From: a virus | Length of the DNA: 44,905 nt | Virus record (IMG/VR): IMGVR_UViG_3300042198_000071 | Coordinates: 1-44,905 of that record | Strand: one strand, 5' to 3' | Shown: positions 37,645 through 44,783 of the stretch, in pieces | Position numbering within the stretch: position 1 is the stretch's first letter | Layout of the letters: each line of letters starts with the position of its first letter | Notes under the pieces: model-generated | The model's input: the letters and a program-made list of their open reading frames with translations, nothing else | Databases searched by the model: none | Told to the model about the DNA's origin: nothing | Program-made: the position numbers and the translations under genes

Positions 37645-37679
37645 GTTGTGATTGTCTCAATACTGATCGCGTAGTTCAA
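37645..37679 (-). promoter_or_regulatory. Late promoter with 17-bp operator (scaffold/capsid)
   Basis: Minus strand: TTGAAC (37674-37679), 17-bp spacer, GACAAT (37651-37656). The operator GTTGTGATTGTCTCAAT (37645-37661) covers the -10 and not the -35, unlike most late sites. The CGATGCGCCA block precedes the -35. Confidence 0.65.
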
Positions 37680-37699
37680 TGGCGCATCGCGCATCGCCG

Positions 37700-38023
37700 T
37701 TATTTCTGAGCCGAGCCCGCCCGCTTCGCCTGTAATTCTCGCTGATGGGCGAGTTCACGGAATACCTCCTGCTGAGCCAGCAGGTACAGGTCTGGGCAGT
37801 GCCGGTGGATGTCCGCCAGAACCTCGAGTCCGACCGATCGCTTGCCCTCAAGAAAGAACGTCTCCGATGATCCAGTGAACGTGGACTGGTAAATCCGGCA
37901 CCGGGCCAGCAGACGCCACAGCAGACGGCGACCGGGGACAGTCCCCATCACCGCACGCAGGTCGCTCGCGGCTTGTTGCTCGTCAAACTGCTGGTCGGGG
38001 TGGATGCGTTTCTTGCGGCTCAT
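37700..38023 (-). CDS. Bbp19-family protein, 107 aa
   Basis: DLRAVMGTVPGRRLLWRLLA, then IYQSTFTGSSETFFLEGKRS and HCPDLYLLAQQEV are the signature of this BPP-1-group protein. Its role in the head module is unknown; it is always near the portal and capsid genes. The ATG at 38023 fits the family start better than the one at 38035. Confidence 0.85.
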   Translation of the reverse strand: MSRKKRIHPDQQFDEQQAASDLRAVMGTVPGRRLLWRLLARCRIYQSTFTGSSETFFLEGKRSVGLEVLADIHRHCPDLYLLAQQEVFRELAHQRELQAKRAGSAQK

Positions 38024-38064
38024 GGCGGCGAACACTCCATCTGGCGATCAGGGCTGGACGACGA

Positions 38065-38964
38065 TCAGGGCTGGACGACGAGGAAGCTGATCTTGTGGGC
38101 CGAGTCGAATGCGGCTGATGCGTGAGCGTTCCGGACGGTGATTGTGCATGACCCGGCACCAGGCACGATGGACGTGATCACCGGAGTACCGGCCCCGCTG
38201 TTGACATTGATCGAGGCCAGCACGATGGACGTGGCCGCGATCAGCGTGTTGGTCAGGGTGATGGTGTACGTGCCAGCCGCCGCCGTCGTCTTGGACTCGG
38301 TGGTGATCACACCCACGGGCTTTGAGATGGTCACCGCGTCCGACACAGCCGTCCCAGTCCCGCCGTCCATGGTCAGGCTGCCGCCGGAGATGTCGAGGCC
38401 CGCAGCGGCTTCGACGGCTTTGCCGGCGACGACTTTCTCGGCTGAGTTGGTGGTCACGAACTTGAGGTAGCTGTTGGCCCCCTCGGTCACGTCGAGGGCA
38501 GACGCGAGGTTGTCGCCCAGGACCAGCTTGCCCACGCCGGTCGCAAGGCTGGCGAAACTCAGCGTGCCGTCCTTGGCCAGCAGCCCGTCGATGGTCACGC
38601 CGGCATCGGCAGTCACTTCACTGATCAGATCGACCTTCGCGCCCGTCTCCGTGATCTGAAACGGGATGCCGCCGTCAAGGTTCATCCACGTTTCGAACGT
38701 ATCAGACGCATCAGACAGAGCCGTCACGATGGTCCCCGACGTGTAGGCCGAGCAACGGAAGCGGTAGACACCAGCCGTCACGATGCCGGAGGCCGAAACA
38801 GTGAATGTCCCGACAGGCTCCCATGCCGAAGTTCCGATACCACGCTCCAGGACCACGGTCCCGCTGAACGTGCCGCTCACGGAGTACGTGGCGGTCTCTT
38901 TCGGACGCACGTTGATCGACGCGCTCACGCCTGTCGCGGTGAAACTCTTGGTGATTAAACTCAT
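38065..38964 (-). CDS. Putative virion protein, beta-rich, 299 aa
   Basis: The first third is a small beta domain (FTATGVSASINVRPKETATY, VVLERGIGTSAWEPVGTFTV). The rest has repeated short beta turns (TIDGLLAKDGTLSFASLATG, ISGGSLTMDGGTGTAVSDAV) as in fibre or head-fibre shafts. It ends TITVRNAHASAAFDSAHKIS. No family recognised. GGAG lies eight bases before the start at 38964. A decoration or fibre role is inferred from composition and its place between portal and Bbp19-like genes. Confidence 0.7.
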   Translation of the reverse strand: MSLITKSFTATGVSASINVRPKETATYSVSGTFSGTVVLERGIGTSAWEPVGTFTVSASGIVTAGVYRFRCSAYTSGTIVTALSDASDTFETWMNLDGGIPFQITETGAKVDLISEVTADAGVTIDGLLAKDGTLSFASLATGVGKLVLGDNLASALDVTEGANSYLKFVTTNSAEKVVAGKAVEAAAGLDISGGSLTMDGGTGTAVSDAVTISKPVGVITTESKTTAAAGTYTITLTNTLIAATSIVLASINVNSGAGTPVITSIVPGAGSCTITVRNAHASAAFDSAHKISFLVVQP

Positions 38965-38990
38965 GTTTGGCTCCGTTCTGTTGATGGTTG

Positions 38991-40670
38991 TCACATCGCA
39001 CTGGTCAACTGCGTCAGCGCACTGTCGCGTGACGTGTCGGTCTCAGAAAGCAGCTTCGCACCCTTGGCCGCCTGCTCCAGCATCGCAAGCTGCTGGGCCT
39101 GCGCCTGCTGGGCCGCTCGCATCTGGCGAATCTGGGCCACCGCCTCATCGTCCCGCACGATCGACGGAGGCACGCCCAGCGCGTCGCCGTACTCGTCGAG
39201 GGCTTGGTCGAGGTCCACCTTGTCCAGCGCCTCGGGGGACGCTTCGGCCAGCGAGCCGGCAAACCCGACGAACCGCTCGATGTTGGCCGTCGCCATCATC
39301 TTCTGAGCCTGCGACATGATGCTGATATACTCGACCTTCAGCGGCATGCCCTGCAACTCTTCCGGCGGCTCGGGGATCAGGCCGCGGCGTGACATGATTG
39401 CAAACACCCGGTCAATCAGCGGGTCCAGAAGCTCGTCGTTCAGGCGCTCAAGCACCGGCCCCAGCATCAGCATCTTCTCTTCGTGCCGCTCGGCGATCTC
39501 CCGGGCCGTGATCTCACGCCGGTCACTCATGGCCAGCATGAGGAACAGGTCCTTGTAGAACGCCGCATTCACGCGGGACTGCGTCTCTTGGATGTCCGTG
39601 ATGGCCGCGCCGATCTCGTACCGCACTTCATGGGCCGGACGGAACCCCGCCTGACCGTTGACGGAATCGACGTAGGTGATGCCGCCCGGCAGCAGGTTCG
39701 CTTCGTAACCTTTGAGCGACGTCGGGGCGATCATGGGCGGATCGACCATCTTGTCGATGGCCTTGGTCTTGGTCTTTTGCTGGAACTGGAGCATCTTCAC
39801 GTCGCCCAGCGCCGCAATGCCGGGGCTGTCGGTGCCGTAGACGTCCTCGCTGGCGGTGTGCCACCGGGGGCAGAGGATCGGGCACTCGTCGTACCCCGAC
39901 TCTCGCAAGAACAAGCCGTCAGGGGCACCGAACTCGTAGTGGCACGAGAGCCACGGCTTGTACCGCGACTCAAGTTTCGTGTCGTCCCGCTGATCGTTGG
40001 GCTTGATGACATGCACCACCTGGACCCACTGCTCGTAGTGGCCCTGCTCCCACATCCGCCGGACGGACGGGCTGATGTTGCGGAACCGCTGCTCGTCGCT
40101 CCCGCCCGGCTGCCCGAACTCCTGGACGATCTGGCGGACCGTCATCTCGTACTCACGAGCGAACGTGGTGGGCCGAAGCCGGTGATCGTTGGCGATCATG
40201 TACGACCCGACCGGGTACGAGTAGCACCGGATGACGTCCGTGTCGTCCTCGAACACACCAATCGGGGCGGTGCCGAACACGCCGCAGTCGCCGTAGACGG
40301 TGGGGAGCACGTTGTAGAGGTTCGATTTGGCGAACACCATGAGCATGCGGCTCGTCACCCACGACAGCCACATCTTTGCCCGCGGGGCCTCGGCGATGTC
40401 CGGATCAGGTGTCGTCAGCCGCACCCACGGCCGGGCCGGTGAGGTGATACCAGAGTGCATGCCCGCTTGGAGGACACGGGCCGCCATCTGCCCGGTGTTG
40501 TCGACGATCTTGTTGTACCGCTTCTGGCCACGGTTGCGGTCGGTCACCAGCCAGCGGGACCGCACCGGCAGGTAGTAGTCGCTCAACTCCGTCCAGTGCG
40601 AAATGAACGACGAACGCTCATTGCGGAGCTGTTCGATCATCGACTCATACTGCTTGCGGCGTGTGTCCAT
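38991..40670 (-). CDS. Portal (head-to-tail connector) protein, 559 aa
   Basis: HWTELSDYYLPVRSRWLVTD, then NTGQMAARVLQAGMHSGITS and PARPWVRL are the recognised start of podovirus connectors of the BPP-1 group. Later come GVFGTAPIGVFEDD, MLQFQQKTKTKAIDKMVDPP and LPGGITYVD. The last 80 residues are a helical barrel (AQIRQMRAAQQAQAQQLAML). It forms the dodecameric portal that receives the terminase. ATG at 40670; an in-frame GTG at 40697 is an alternative. Confidence 0.9.
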   Translation of the reverse strand: MDTRRKQYESMIEQLRNERSSFISHWTELSDYYLPVRSRWLVTDRNRGQKRYNKIVDNTGQMAARVLQAGMHSGITSPARPWVRLTTPDPDIAEAPRAKMWLSWVTSRMLMVFAKSNLYNVLPTVYGDCGVFGTAPIGVFEDDTDVIRCYSYPVGSYMIANDHRLRPTTFAREYEMTVRQIVQEFGQPGGSDEQRFRNISPSVRRMWEQGHYEQWVQVVHVIKPNDQRDDTKLESRYKPWLSCHYEFGAPDGLFLRESGYDECPILCPRWHTASEDVYGTDSPGIAALGDVKMLQFQQKTKTKAIDKMVDPPMIAPTSLKGYEANLLPGGITYVDSVNGQAGFRPAHEVRYEIGAAITDIQETQSRVNAAFYKDLFLMLAMSDRREITAREIAERHEEKMLMLGPVLERLNDELLDPLIDRVFAIMSRRGLIPEPPEELQGMPLKVEYISIMSQAQKMMATANIERFVGFAGSLAEASPEALDKVDLDQALDEYGDALGVPPSIVRDDEAVAQIRQMRAAQQAQAQQLAMLEQAAKGAKLLSETDTSRDSALTQLTSAM

Positions 40671-40709
40671 GGTGCCGTCCGTTCTGTGGTTGCTCACTGG
40701 CCCAGCCGG

Positions 40710-40967
40710 TCACTGGCCCAGCAGGGTCTTACGCTGGCCAGACACCTGGCCCACGTCACCGAGCGGGCCGGTCAGGATCGTGTCCGACCGCCCATACGCA
40801 CCCATCGCCTTCTTGCGGGTCCGGTCCCGGCTCATGGCCGCTTCCGGCTCGCCGCTTTTGGCGTTGGGCATCGTCGGCATCTTGGTGGCTTTGTTCATGG
40901 CCGCAGTCCCAGCCGACATGCCGCCGCCGATCAGTGCCCCAGCGATGATTGCGGTCTCAATGCCCAT
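40710..40967 (-). CDS. Small hydrophobic/basic virion-region protein, 85 aa
   Basis: MGIETAIIAGALIGGGMSAG begins with a Gly-rich hydrophobic segment, followed by AAMNKATKMPTMPNAKSGEP and a basic, helical end. Small proteins with such an N-terminus sit beside portal genes in related phages; function unknown. GGGGGT lies six bases before the start at 40967. An overlapping micro-ORF precedes it. Confidence 0.65.
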   Translation of the reverse strand: MGIETAIIAGALIGGGMSAGTAAMNKATKMPTMPNAKSGEPEAAMSRDRTRKKAMGAYGRSDTILTGPLGDVGQVSGQRKTLLGQ

Positions 40968-41004
40968 GTGCGACCCCCTGTTCAACGCCCGCTTCAATGC
41001 CCAT
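40957..41004 (-). CDS. Micro-ORF, 15 aa
   Basis: MGIEAGVEQGVAHGH starts at 41004 with GGAGG seven bases upstream and stops at 40957, overlapping the next start at 40967 in another frame. Both ORFs begin with the same eleven bases (ATGGGCATTGA), so it looks like a partial duplication of the start region. It may serve translational coupling. Confidence 0.45.
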   Translation of the reverse strand: MGIEAGVEQGVAHGH

Positions 41005-41515
41005 CGTCGATCCTCCGGTCCAGTCGCCGCGCGTAACAGCGGTGAGTTTCGAGATACCCCATCCCCTCAAAGATGCGGGAGATGTCGCGGTTGGCCGTCG
41101 TCTGACGGACCACCACCTCCACGCCCTCATTGGCCAAAGCCTCGTCCGCAAACCGGATCAGCCGCAGGCCCGTCGAGCCCAGCCGGTACTCCGGCAGGAT
41201 GAACAGGGCGTCCTGACACGCTTGCAAGCACCGCCGGCTGTGAAGCGACGTGCTGACGATGAACACCGAGTAGCCGATCAGCCGGCCCCACTCAGTCCGG
41301 GCCGTGTAGCAGCGGAGCAGGCCCATGTCCTCAAGCTGCTCATACTGCTCGGTCGCCAGGTCCAGCGGAACGCCGGGCAACATGCCCGTCTCGTCGTGGT
41401 TGGCGGCACAGATCGGCTTGATCTCCGACCACAAGCCGGCCACCCGCTCTTGCTGGATTCTGGGCGTCTGAAGCTCCATGCGATCCATGCTCCAACCGGC
41501 TATGACAACCGGCAC
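40994..41515 (-). CDS. GNAT-family N-acetyltransferase, 173 aa
   Basis: The acetyl-CoA-binding core is visible as GYSVFIVSTSLHSRRC, then DALFILPEYRLGSTGLRLIR (motif A, with R-x-G-S-T-G in place of the usual Q/RxxGxG/A) and VVVRQTTANRDISRIFEGMG, with YLETHRCYARRL at the end. GNAT proteins of this kind recur between terminase and portal genes in related phages; the target is unknown. A GTG at 41515 lies seven bases past the promoter -10, suggesting a leaderless message; ATGs at 41488 and 41479 are alternatives. Confidence 0.8.
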   Translation of the reverse strand: MPVVIAGWSMDRMELQTPRIQQERVAGLWSEIKPICAANHDETGMLPGVPLDLATEQYEQLEDMGLLRCYTARTEWGRLIGYSVFIVSTSLHSRRCLQACQDALFILPEYRLGSTGLRLIRFADEALANEGVEVVVRQTTANRDISRIFEGMGYLETHRCYARRLDRRIDDGH

Positions 41516-41522
41516 ACCGCCG

Positions 41523-41551
41523 ATACTATCAGGCGTTGTGGTTTTCTCAAT
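41523..41551 (-). promoter_or_regulatory. Late promoter with 17-bp operator (GNAT/portal)
   Basis: Minus strand: TTGAGA (41545-41550), 16-bp spacer, TAGTAT (41523-41528). Operator GTTGTGGTTTTCTCAAT at 41535-41551. The CGACGCACCA block lies upstream of the -35. Confidence 0.75.
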
Positions 41552-41588
41552 GGTGCGTCGATCAGGCCACTCCCATCATCCACTCCCC

Positions 41589-43160
41589 TCAAAACGGCTC
41601 GTACTCCCGCCGGGCGAACTGCTGGACGGAACCACCGCGGCTCCTGCCATCAGCACCACGCGGTGCTACTGGGTAGGCAAACGTCAATGCAAGGGCGTCG
41701 GCCCGGTCTGGTGAGGACAGCCCACGCTTCTTCATGTCGTCCTTTCGCTCCAAGACAATCTCGTTGTGGACGTTGTAGCCGTACTCACGTGATTCCAACT
41801 GCGACTTGAGGTCGTGGTCACGCTCGATCGCACCGCCTGTCCGCAGCCAGGTCCGCATCTTCGCCCACATCTCCGCCGCCTTGTTCGCTACTGGCTCGGA
41901 GTCCGGTGGCGGATTGTCCGACGTGCCGCCGAAATGCACCTCGATCACGCGGAGGCCAAGCTGCCGCAGCCGGTCGATCACGCCGCCACCCACGCCGGTC
42001 GCGTCCACAAAAACCGCGTCGGCCTGCTCTTTGAGCATGATCTCGGCCACCCTGCCCGCCAGCGTCATCAGGTCCACGCCACGCAGCCGCACAGTCGGCA
42101 CCGACCTGGCATCCCGGCCCCGGCGAACCTGGATCACCGACTCGTGGTCGCCGTACCGGGCCACGTCCACGCCCAGCACAACCGGGTCGGTCATCAGTGG
42201 CACTTCCTCTCGCTCCATCGCCGCATCGATCACATTAGAGGGGATAAACTGCATTGAGCCGGCGGATGGGAACTGGCCACGGATGCGGACCCGAACAAAG
42301 TCCGAGTCCTCGCCGTAGTCCTCGACCCACTGTTGGAACTGGGCCTGATTGGTCCCCTCCACCGTCCGGGAATCGATCTGCCGATGGTTCCACCGGTGCG
42401 ACAGACGCCCGAAGCACTCACGGAACCGGCCGCTGTTGCGTGTGGGGTTGCCGAACGCGGCCCAGATGATCTCCGTGTCGGCGTCGGTCAGGGCACCTTC
42501 AGCGACTTCCCAGACCGCATCAGCGATTGCGCTGGCCTCGTCGAACACCAGCAGCAGCCGCCGGCCCTGATTGTGCAGGCCGGCGAACGCCTCAGTATTG
42601 GTCTCAGACCACGGGATCGAGTCCGTCCGCCACGTCTTTTCGTGCTTGGGATCCATCGACGCCAACGAGGTCGCTGTGAATCTGAACCAGTGGGCATTGA
42701 TTGCCAACCGATGCCATTTGGCCAGCTCGGGCCAGGTTTTGGTCCGCAACTGGGCCTCGGTGTTGGCCGTCACGACGCCCTTGCAGCCCTCGTACGTGGA
42801 CATGGCCCAAAGCACGATCCACGAGACGAAAGCCGACTTGCCGATGCCGTGGCCGGAGGCGACGGCGATCTTGATCGGATCAGTCTTGGGCCGCTCCATG
42901 TGCCAACCGACAGATGGGGCTGCAACTGGAGCCGCCGCCATCGCCCCGCTCACAGCGGCTTGAAGCGGCTTGCCGGCTTGAAGAGCCTCGCCAATCTGAC
43001 ACAGGACGTCGCACTGCCACTGACGCGGGCCGGTGTGGCCCTCAAGCTCGGTCCCCGCCTCCCCCCAGGGGAACGCGAACAGGACGAACCCAAGCGGGTC
43101 GTGTTGGAACCCAGCAATCGTGGCGATCAGCTCGTCCTCGATCTCAGCTTTGGTGGGCAT
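41589..43160 (-). CDS. terL: Terminase large subunit, 523 aa
   Basis: Walker A GHGIGKS at residues 103-109, a Walker B-like LLLVFDEASAI near 195, and the RNase-H-type nuclease residues in VVLGVDVARYGDHESVI and DAVFVDATGVGGGVIDRL, with a late SPDRADALALTFAY. It packages DNA into the prohead with the portal. The start at 43160 follows AGAAGAG; the open frame upstream runs through another small gene and is not used. The N-terminal 95 residues hold a Gly/Ala-rich linker. Confidence 0.9.
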   Translation of the reverse strand: MPTKAEIEDELIATIAGFQHDPLGFVLFAFPWGEAGTELEGHTGPRQWQCDVLCQIGEALQAGKPLQAAVSGAMAAAPVAAPSVGWHMERPKTDPIKIAVASGHGIGKSAFVSWIVLWAMSTYEGCKGVVTANTEAQLRTKTWPELAKWHRLAINAHWFRFTATSLASMDPKHEKTWRTDSIPWSETNTEAFAGLHNQGRRLLLVFDEASAIADAVWEVAEGALTDADTEIIWAAFGNPTRNSGRFRECFGRLSHRWNHRQIDSRTVEGTNQAQFQQWVEDYGEDSDFVRVRIRGQFPSAGSMQFIPSNVIDAAMEREEVPLMTDPVVLGVDVARYGDHESVIQVRRGRDARSVPTVRLRGVDLMTLAGRVAEIMLKEQADAVFVDATGVGGGVIDRLRQLGLRVIEVHFGGTSDNPPPDSEPVANKAAEMWAKMRTWLRTGGAIERDHDLKSQLESREYGYNVHNEIVLERKDDMKKRGLSSPDRADALALTFAYPVAPRGADGRSRGGSVQQFARREYEPF

Positions 43161-43195
43161 TGCGGCTCTTCTGGGGTTAGCGGCTCTTCCGGGGC

Positions 43196-43348
43196 TCACA
43201 CAAGCCGGACAGGGATGCCGCGATCGACCGCGGCGGCGGCCATGCAGGGCGGCGCGAAAAACCAGCCGTCGTCGAGCATGATCTGCCAGCGGCTTGCGGT
43301 TGGTGCGGTGCTCGTTGTGGGTTGGCTCATCGTTGTGGGTTGGCTCAT
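43196..43348 (-). CDS. Small protein, 50 aa, between terminase genes
   Basis: The N-terminus is an exact tandem duplication (MSQPTT twice, from an 18-bp DNA repeat at 43311-43346). Then WQIMLDDGWFFAPPCMAAAA and VDRGIPVRLV look like a small folded unit. GGAGG lies seven bases before the start at 43348, and ATGA overlaps the small terminase stop, so it is co-translated with packaging genes. No family recognised. Confidence 0.65.
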   Translation of the reverse strand: MSQPTTMSQPTTSTAPTASRWQIMLDDGWFFAPPCMAAAAVDRGIPVRLV

Positions 43349-43920
43349 ATGACATCCTCCGGTGTGGGTGTGATGGTGGGTGTGACGGTGGCGACGATCT
43401 CAGGCAGAGCAACATTCACCGCTGGCCCCTGAGGCGATGCCCCAGGCCCGACCAGTCGCCGCTCCCGGGCCATCCGCAGCCGCTCGGCCAAGCGGTCACC
43501 GACGTCGATCTCCAGCCTGTCCGAGAAGAGCCGCAGGTGCTTGCCCAGCAGCTCGAGCGCACGCAGGGCCGTGGGCATGTCGCCATCCTTTTCACACTTT
43601 TCGGCGATGCGGTTGATGCGGTCTATCACCGACTCGGCGGTGATGGCAGTCTTGGCCGCCCTCGCCTCCATGTGCTTGCGGACGACCTTGGCCACTTCGG
43701 GCCGGCGCAGCAGAAGTGCCCCTGTTTTGTGCGGCCTCGCGTACCCAGCGCGTTCCGCCGCCGCGGTCGCATTGAGGTCCACCAGGTACTCGCGGGCAAA
43801 GATGGCGTGTTTTGGCGCCAGCCCGTCGATCGGACGGGTGACAGCAGATCGCCGCGGCCGCCGGCGGCGTGGCTTCACGTCAGTCGTGTTGGTGGTCGCA
43901 GTGTTGGCGGTCTTTCCCAC
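43345..43920 (-). CDS. terS: Terminase small subunit, 191 aa
   Basis: After a basic leader (KPRRRRPRRSAVTR) comes the DNA-binding HTH typical of terminase_2 proteins: PKHAIFAREYLVDLNATAAA, ERAGYARPHKTGALLLRRPE and VAKVVRKHMEARAAK. A helical oligomerisation part follows. It recognises phage DNA and guides the large subunit. No ATG is available; a GTG at 43920 lies eight bases past the promoter -10 with no ribosome site, pointing to leaderless initiation. The repeat-rich DNA upstream is a candidate recognition site. Confidence 0.8.
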   Translation of the reverse strand: MGKTANTATTNTTDVKPRRRRPRRSAVTRPIDGLAPKHAIFAREYLVDLNATAAAERAGYARPHKTGALLLRRPEVAKVVRKHMEARAAKTAITAESVIDRINRIAEKCEKDGDMPTALRALELLGKHLRLFSDRLEIDVGDRLAERLRMARERRLVGPGASPQGPAVNVALPEIVATVTPTITPTPEDVI

Positions 43921-43928
43921 GCGGGCAT

Positions 43929-43959
43929 ATGATACCGCCAGTGATGCTGAAATCTCAAC
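43929..43959 (-). promoter_or_regulatory. Packaging-operon promoter with 17-bp operator
   Basis: Minus strand: TTGAGA (43953-43958), 18-bp spacer, TATCAT (43929-43934). Operator GATGCTGAAATCTCAAC at 43943-43959. The transcription start should fall at about 43921, directly before the GTG at 43920. Confidence 0.75.
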
Positions 43960-43960
43960 G

Positions 43961-44008
43961 CCGCGTCGAACCGCGTCGAACCCCCACATCCTCGAACCGC
44001 GTCGAACC
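43961..44008. repeat. CCGCGTCGAA repeats upstream of the packaging promoter
   Basis: CCGCGTCGAA occurs twice in tandem (43961-43980) and again at 43997-44006. The first copy adjoins the operator and overlaps the block shared by late promoters, so these may be activator sites. Confidence 0.6.
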
Positions 44009-44106
44009 ACACACTCAAAACACCCTAACATCACCCGACTGTATTTTGTACCTAACAAAGACCGTAACAAGAGCCCAGACCCCCTCATAACCTGCAAATT
44101 TTGCAG

Positions 44107-44443
44107 ACAGTGTAGGGATAGTGCTGGGATAGTGCGGGGATCCCTACACTGTCCAACTATAGATTCTACAACGAGTTAACCCCGACAGTGTAGGGCAGTG
44201 TAGGGATGTTTTGCATCTGTTGCGCCAACTATTCATCTTGACCCTAACATATACCGTATTCTATTTCCTCTTTTGTTAGGTGTCTGTTACCTCTGACTTT
44301 TGAAATCAGTTTTTTCGAGATGATCCCTACACTGCCCTACACTGAAATTCGCAAGTGCATTGATTTTAAAGCAGTTACAACAACAAAAACAGTGTAGGGA
44401 TGCCAAAAACGATCCCTACACTGCCCTACACTGCCCTACACTG
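44107..44443. repeat. Cluster of ten 10-bp repeats (CAGTGTAGGG), direct and inverted
   Basis: CAGTGTAGGG lies at 44108, 44186, 44196 and 44390. Its complement CCCTACACTG lies at 44142, 44325, 44335, 44414, 44424 and 44434. Degenerate copies are at 44120-44140. They form three sets that can fold as hairpins, for example 44107-44119 with 44140-44152. The DNA between is AT-rich compared with the genome. No protein gene is visible from 43921 to 44510. A replication origin or the terminase recognition site are the likeliest roles. Confidence 0.85.
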
Positions 44444-44510
44444 TTTCAGGGTGCCCGTTCCGAACGGGGCGGATATGCTGGCGCTGGCTCCCAGTCACAG
44501 GAGGTCCGTT

Positions 44511-44744
44511 ATGCGTCGTCTCGCCAAGTGGTACCGCGTCGTCGCGTCAGTGATACGAGACATCAAACCCAACCGCCAGGAGGCGGGGTGGGCCGTGGCG
44601 ATCCTAGCCGGGCTTGTGACCGGCTGGCTCATGGAGTGGTTCGGCTGGGGCGGCTCAGGAGGCTGGGGCTCAGGCTGGACGATCGCGGCCTCGCTCGTCG
44701 CATGGGCGGCGGCGTGGATGGCCTGGGCCTGCTGGGTGGATTGA
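44511..44744 (+). CDS. Small membrane protein, 77 aa
   Basis: MRRLAKWYRVVASVIRDIKP is a basic start. Two hydrophobic segments follow, AVAILAGLVTGWLMEWFG and TIAASLVAWAAAWMAWACWV, joined by a Gly/Trp/Ser loop. An AGGAGG site lies six bases before the ATG. It is the only rightward gene in this part. Its Trp-rich two-helix form resembles small holins or superinfection-exclusion proteins; expression in the lysogen is conceivable. Confidence 0.65.
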   Translation: MRRLAKWYRVVASVIRDIKPNRQEAGWAVAILAGLVTGWLMEWFGWGGSGGWGSGWTIAASLVAWAAAWMAWACWVD

Positions 44745-44783
44745 TGGGGGCCGGCGGGGCCGGGGTGGCGGGGAGTGATTGCG

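Noticed and set aside
40948-40961. ATTGCGGTCTCAAT, similar to the 17-bp operator
   Set aside because: The half-sites are only 14 bp end to end and the sequence lies inside the coding region of the 85-aa protein.
35319-41515. Diversity-generating retroelement, as in phage BPP-1
   Set aside because: The head genes resemble the BPP-1 group, but I see no reverse transcriptase and no template/variable repeat pair, and the fibre end shows no matching repeat elsewhere in the window.
44107-44443. CRISPR array
   Set aside because: The repeat units are 10 bp, occur in both orientations and are partly back to back, with irregular gaps; no cas gene is present.
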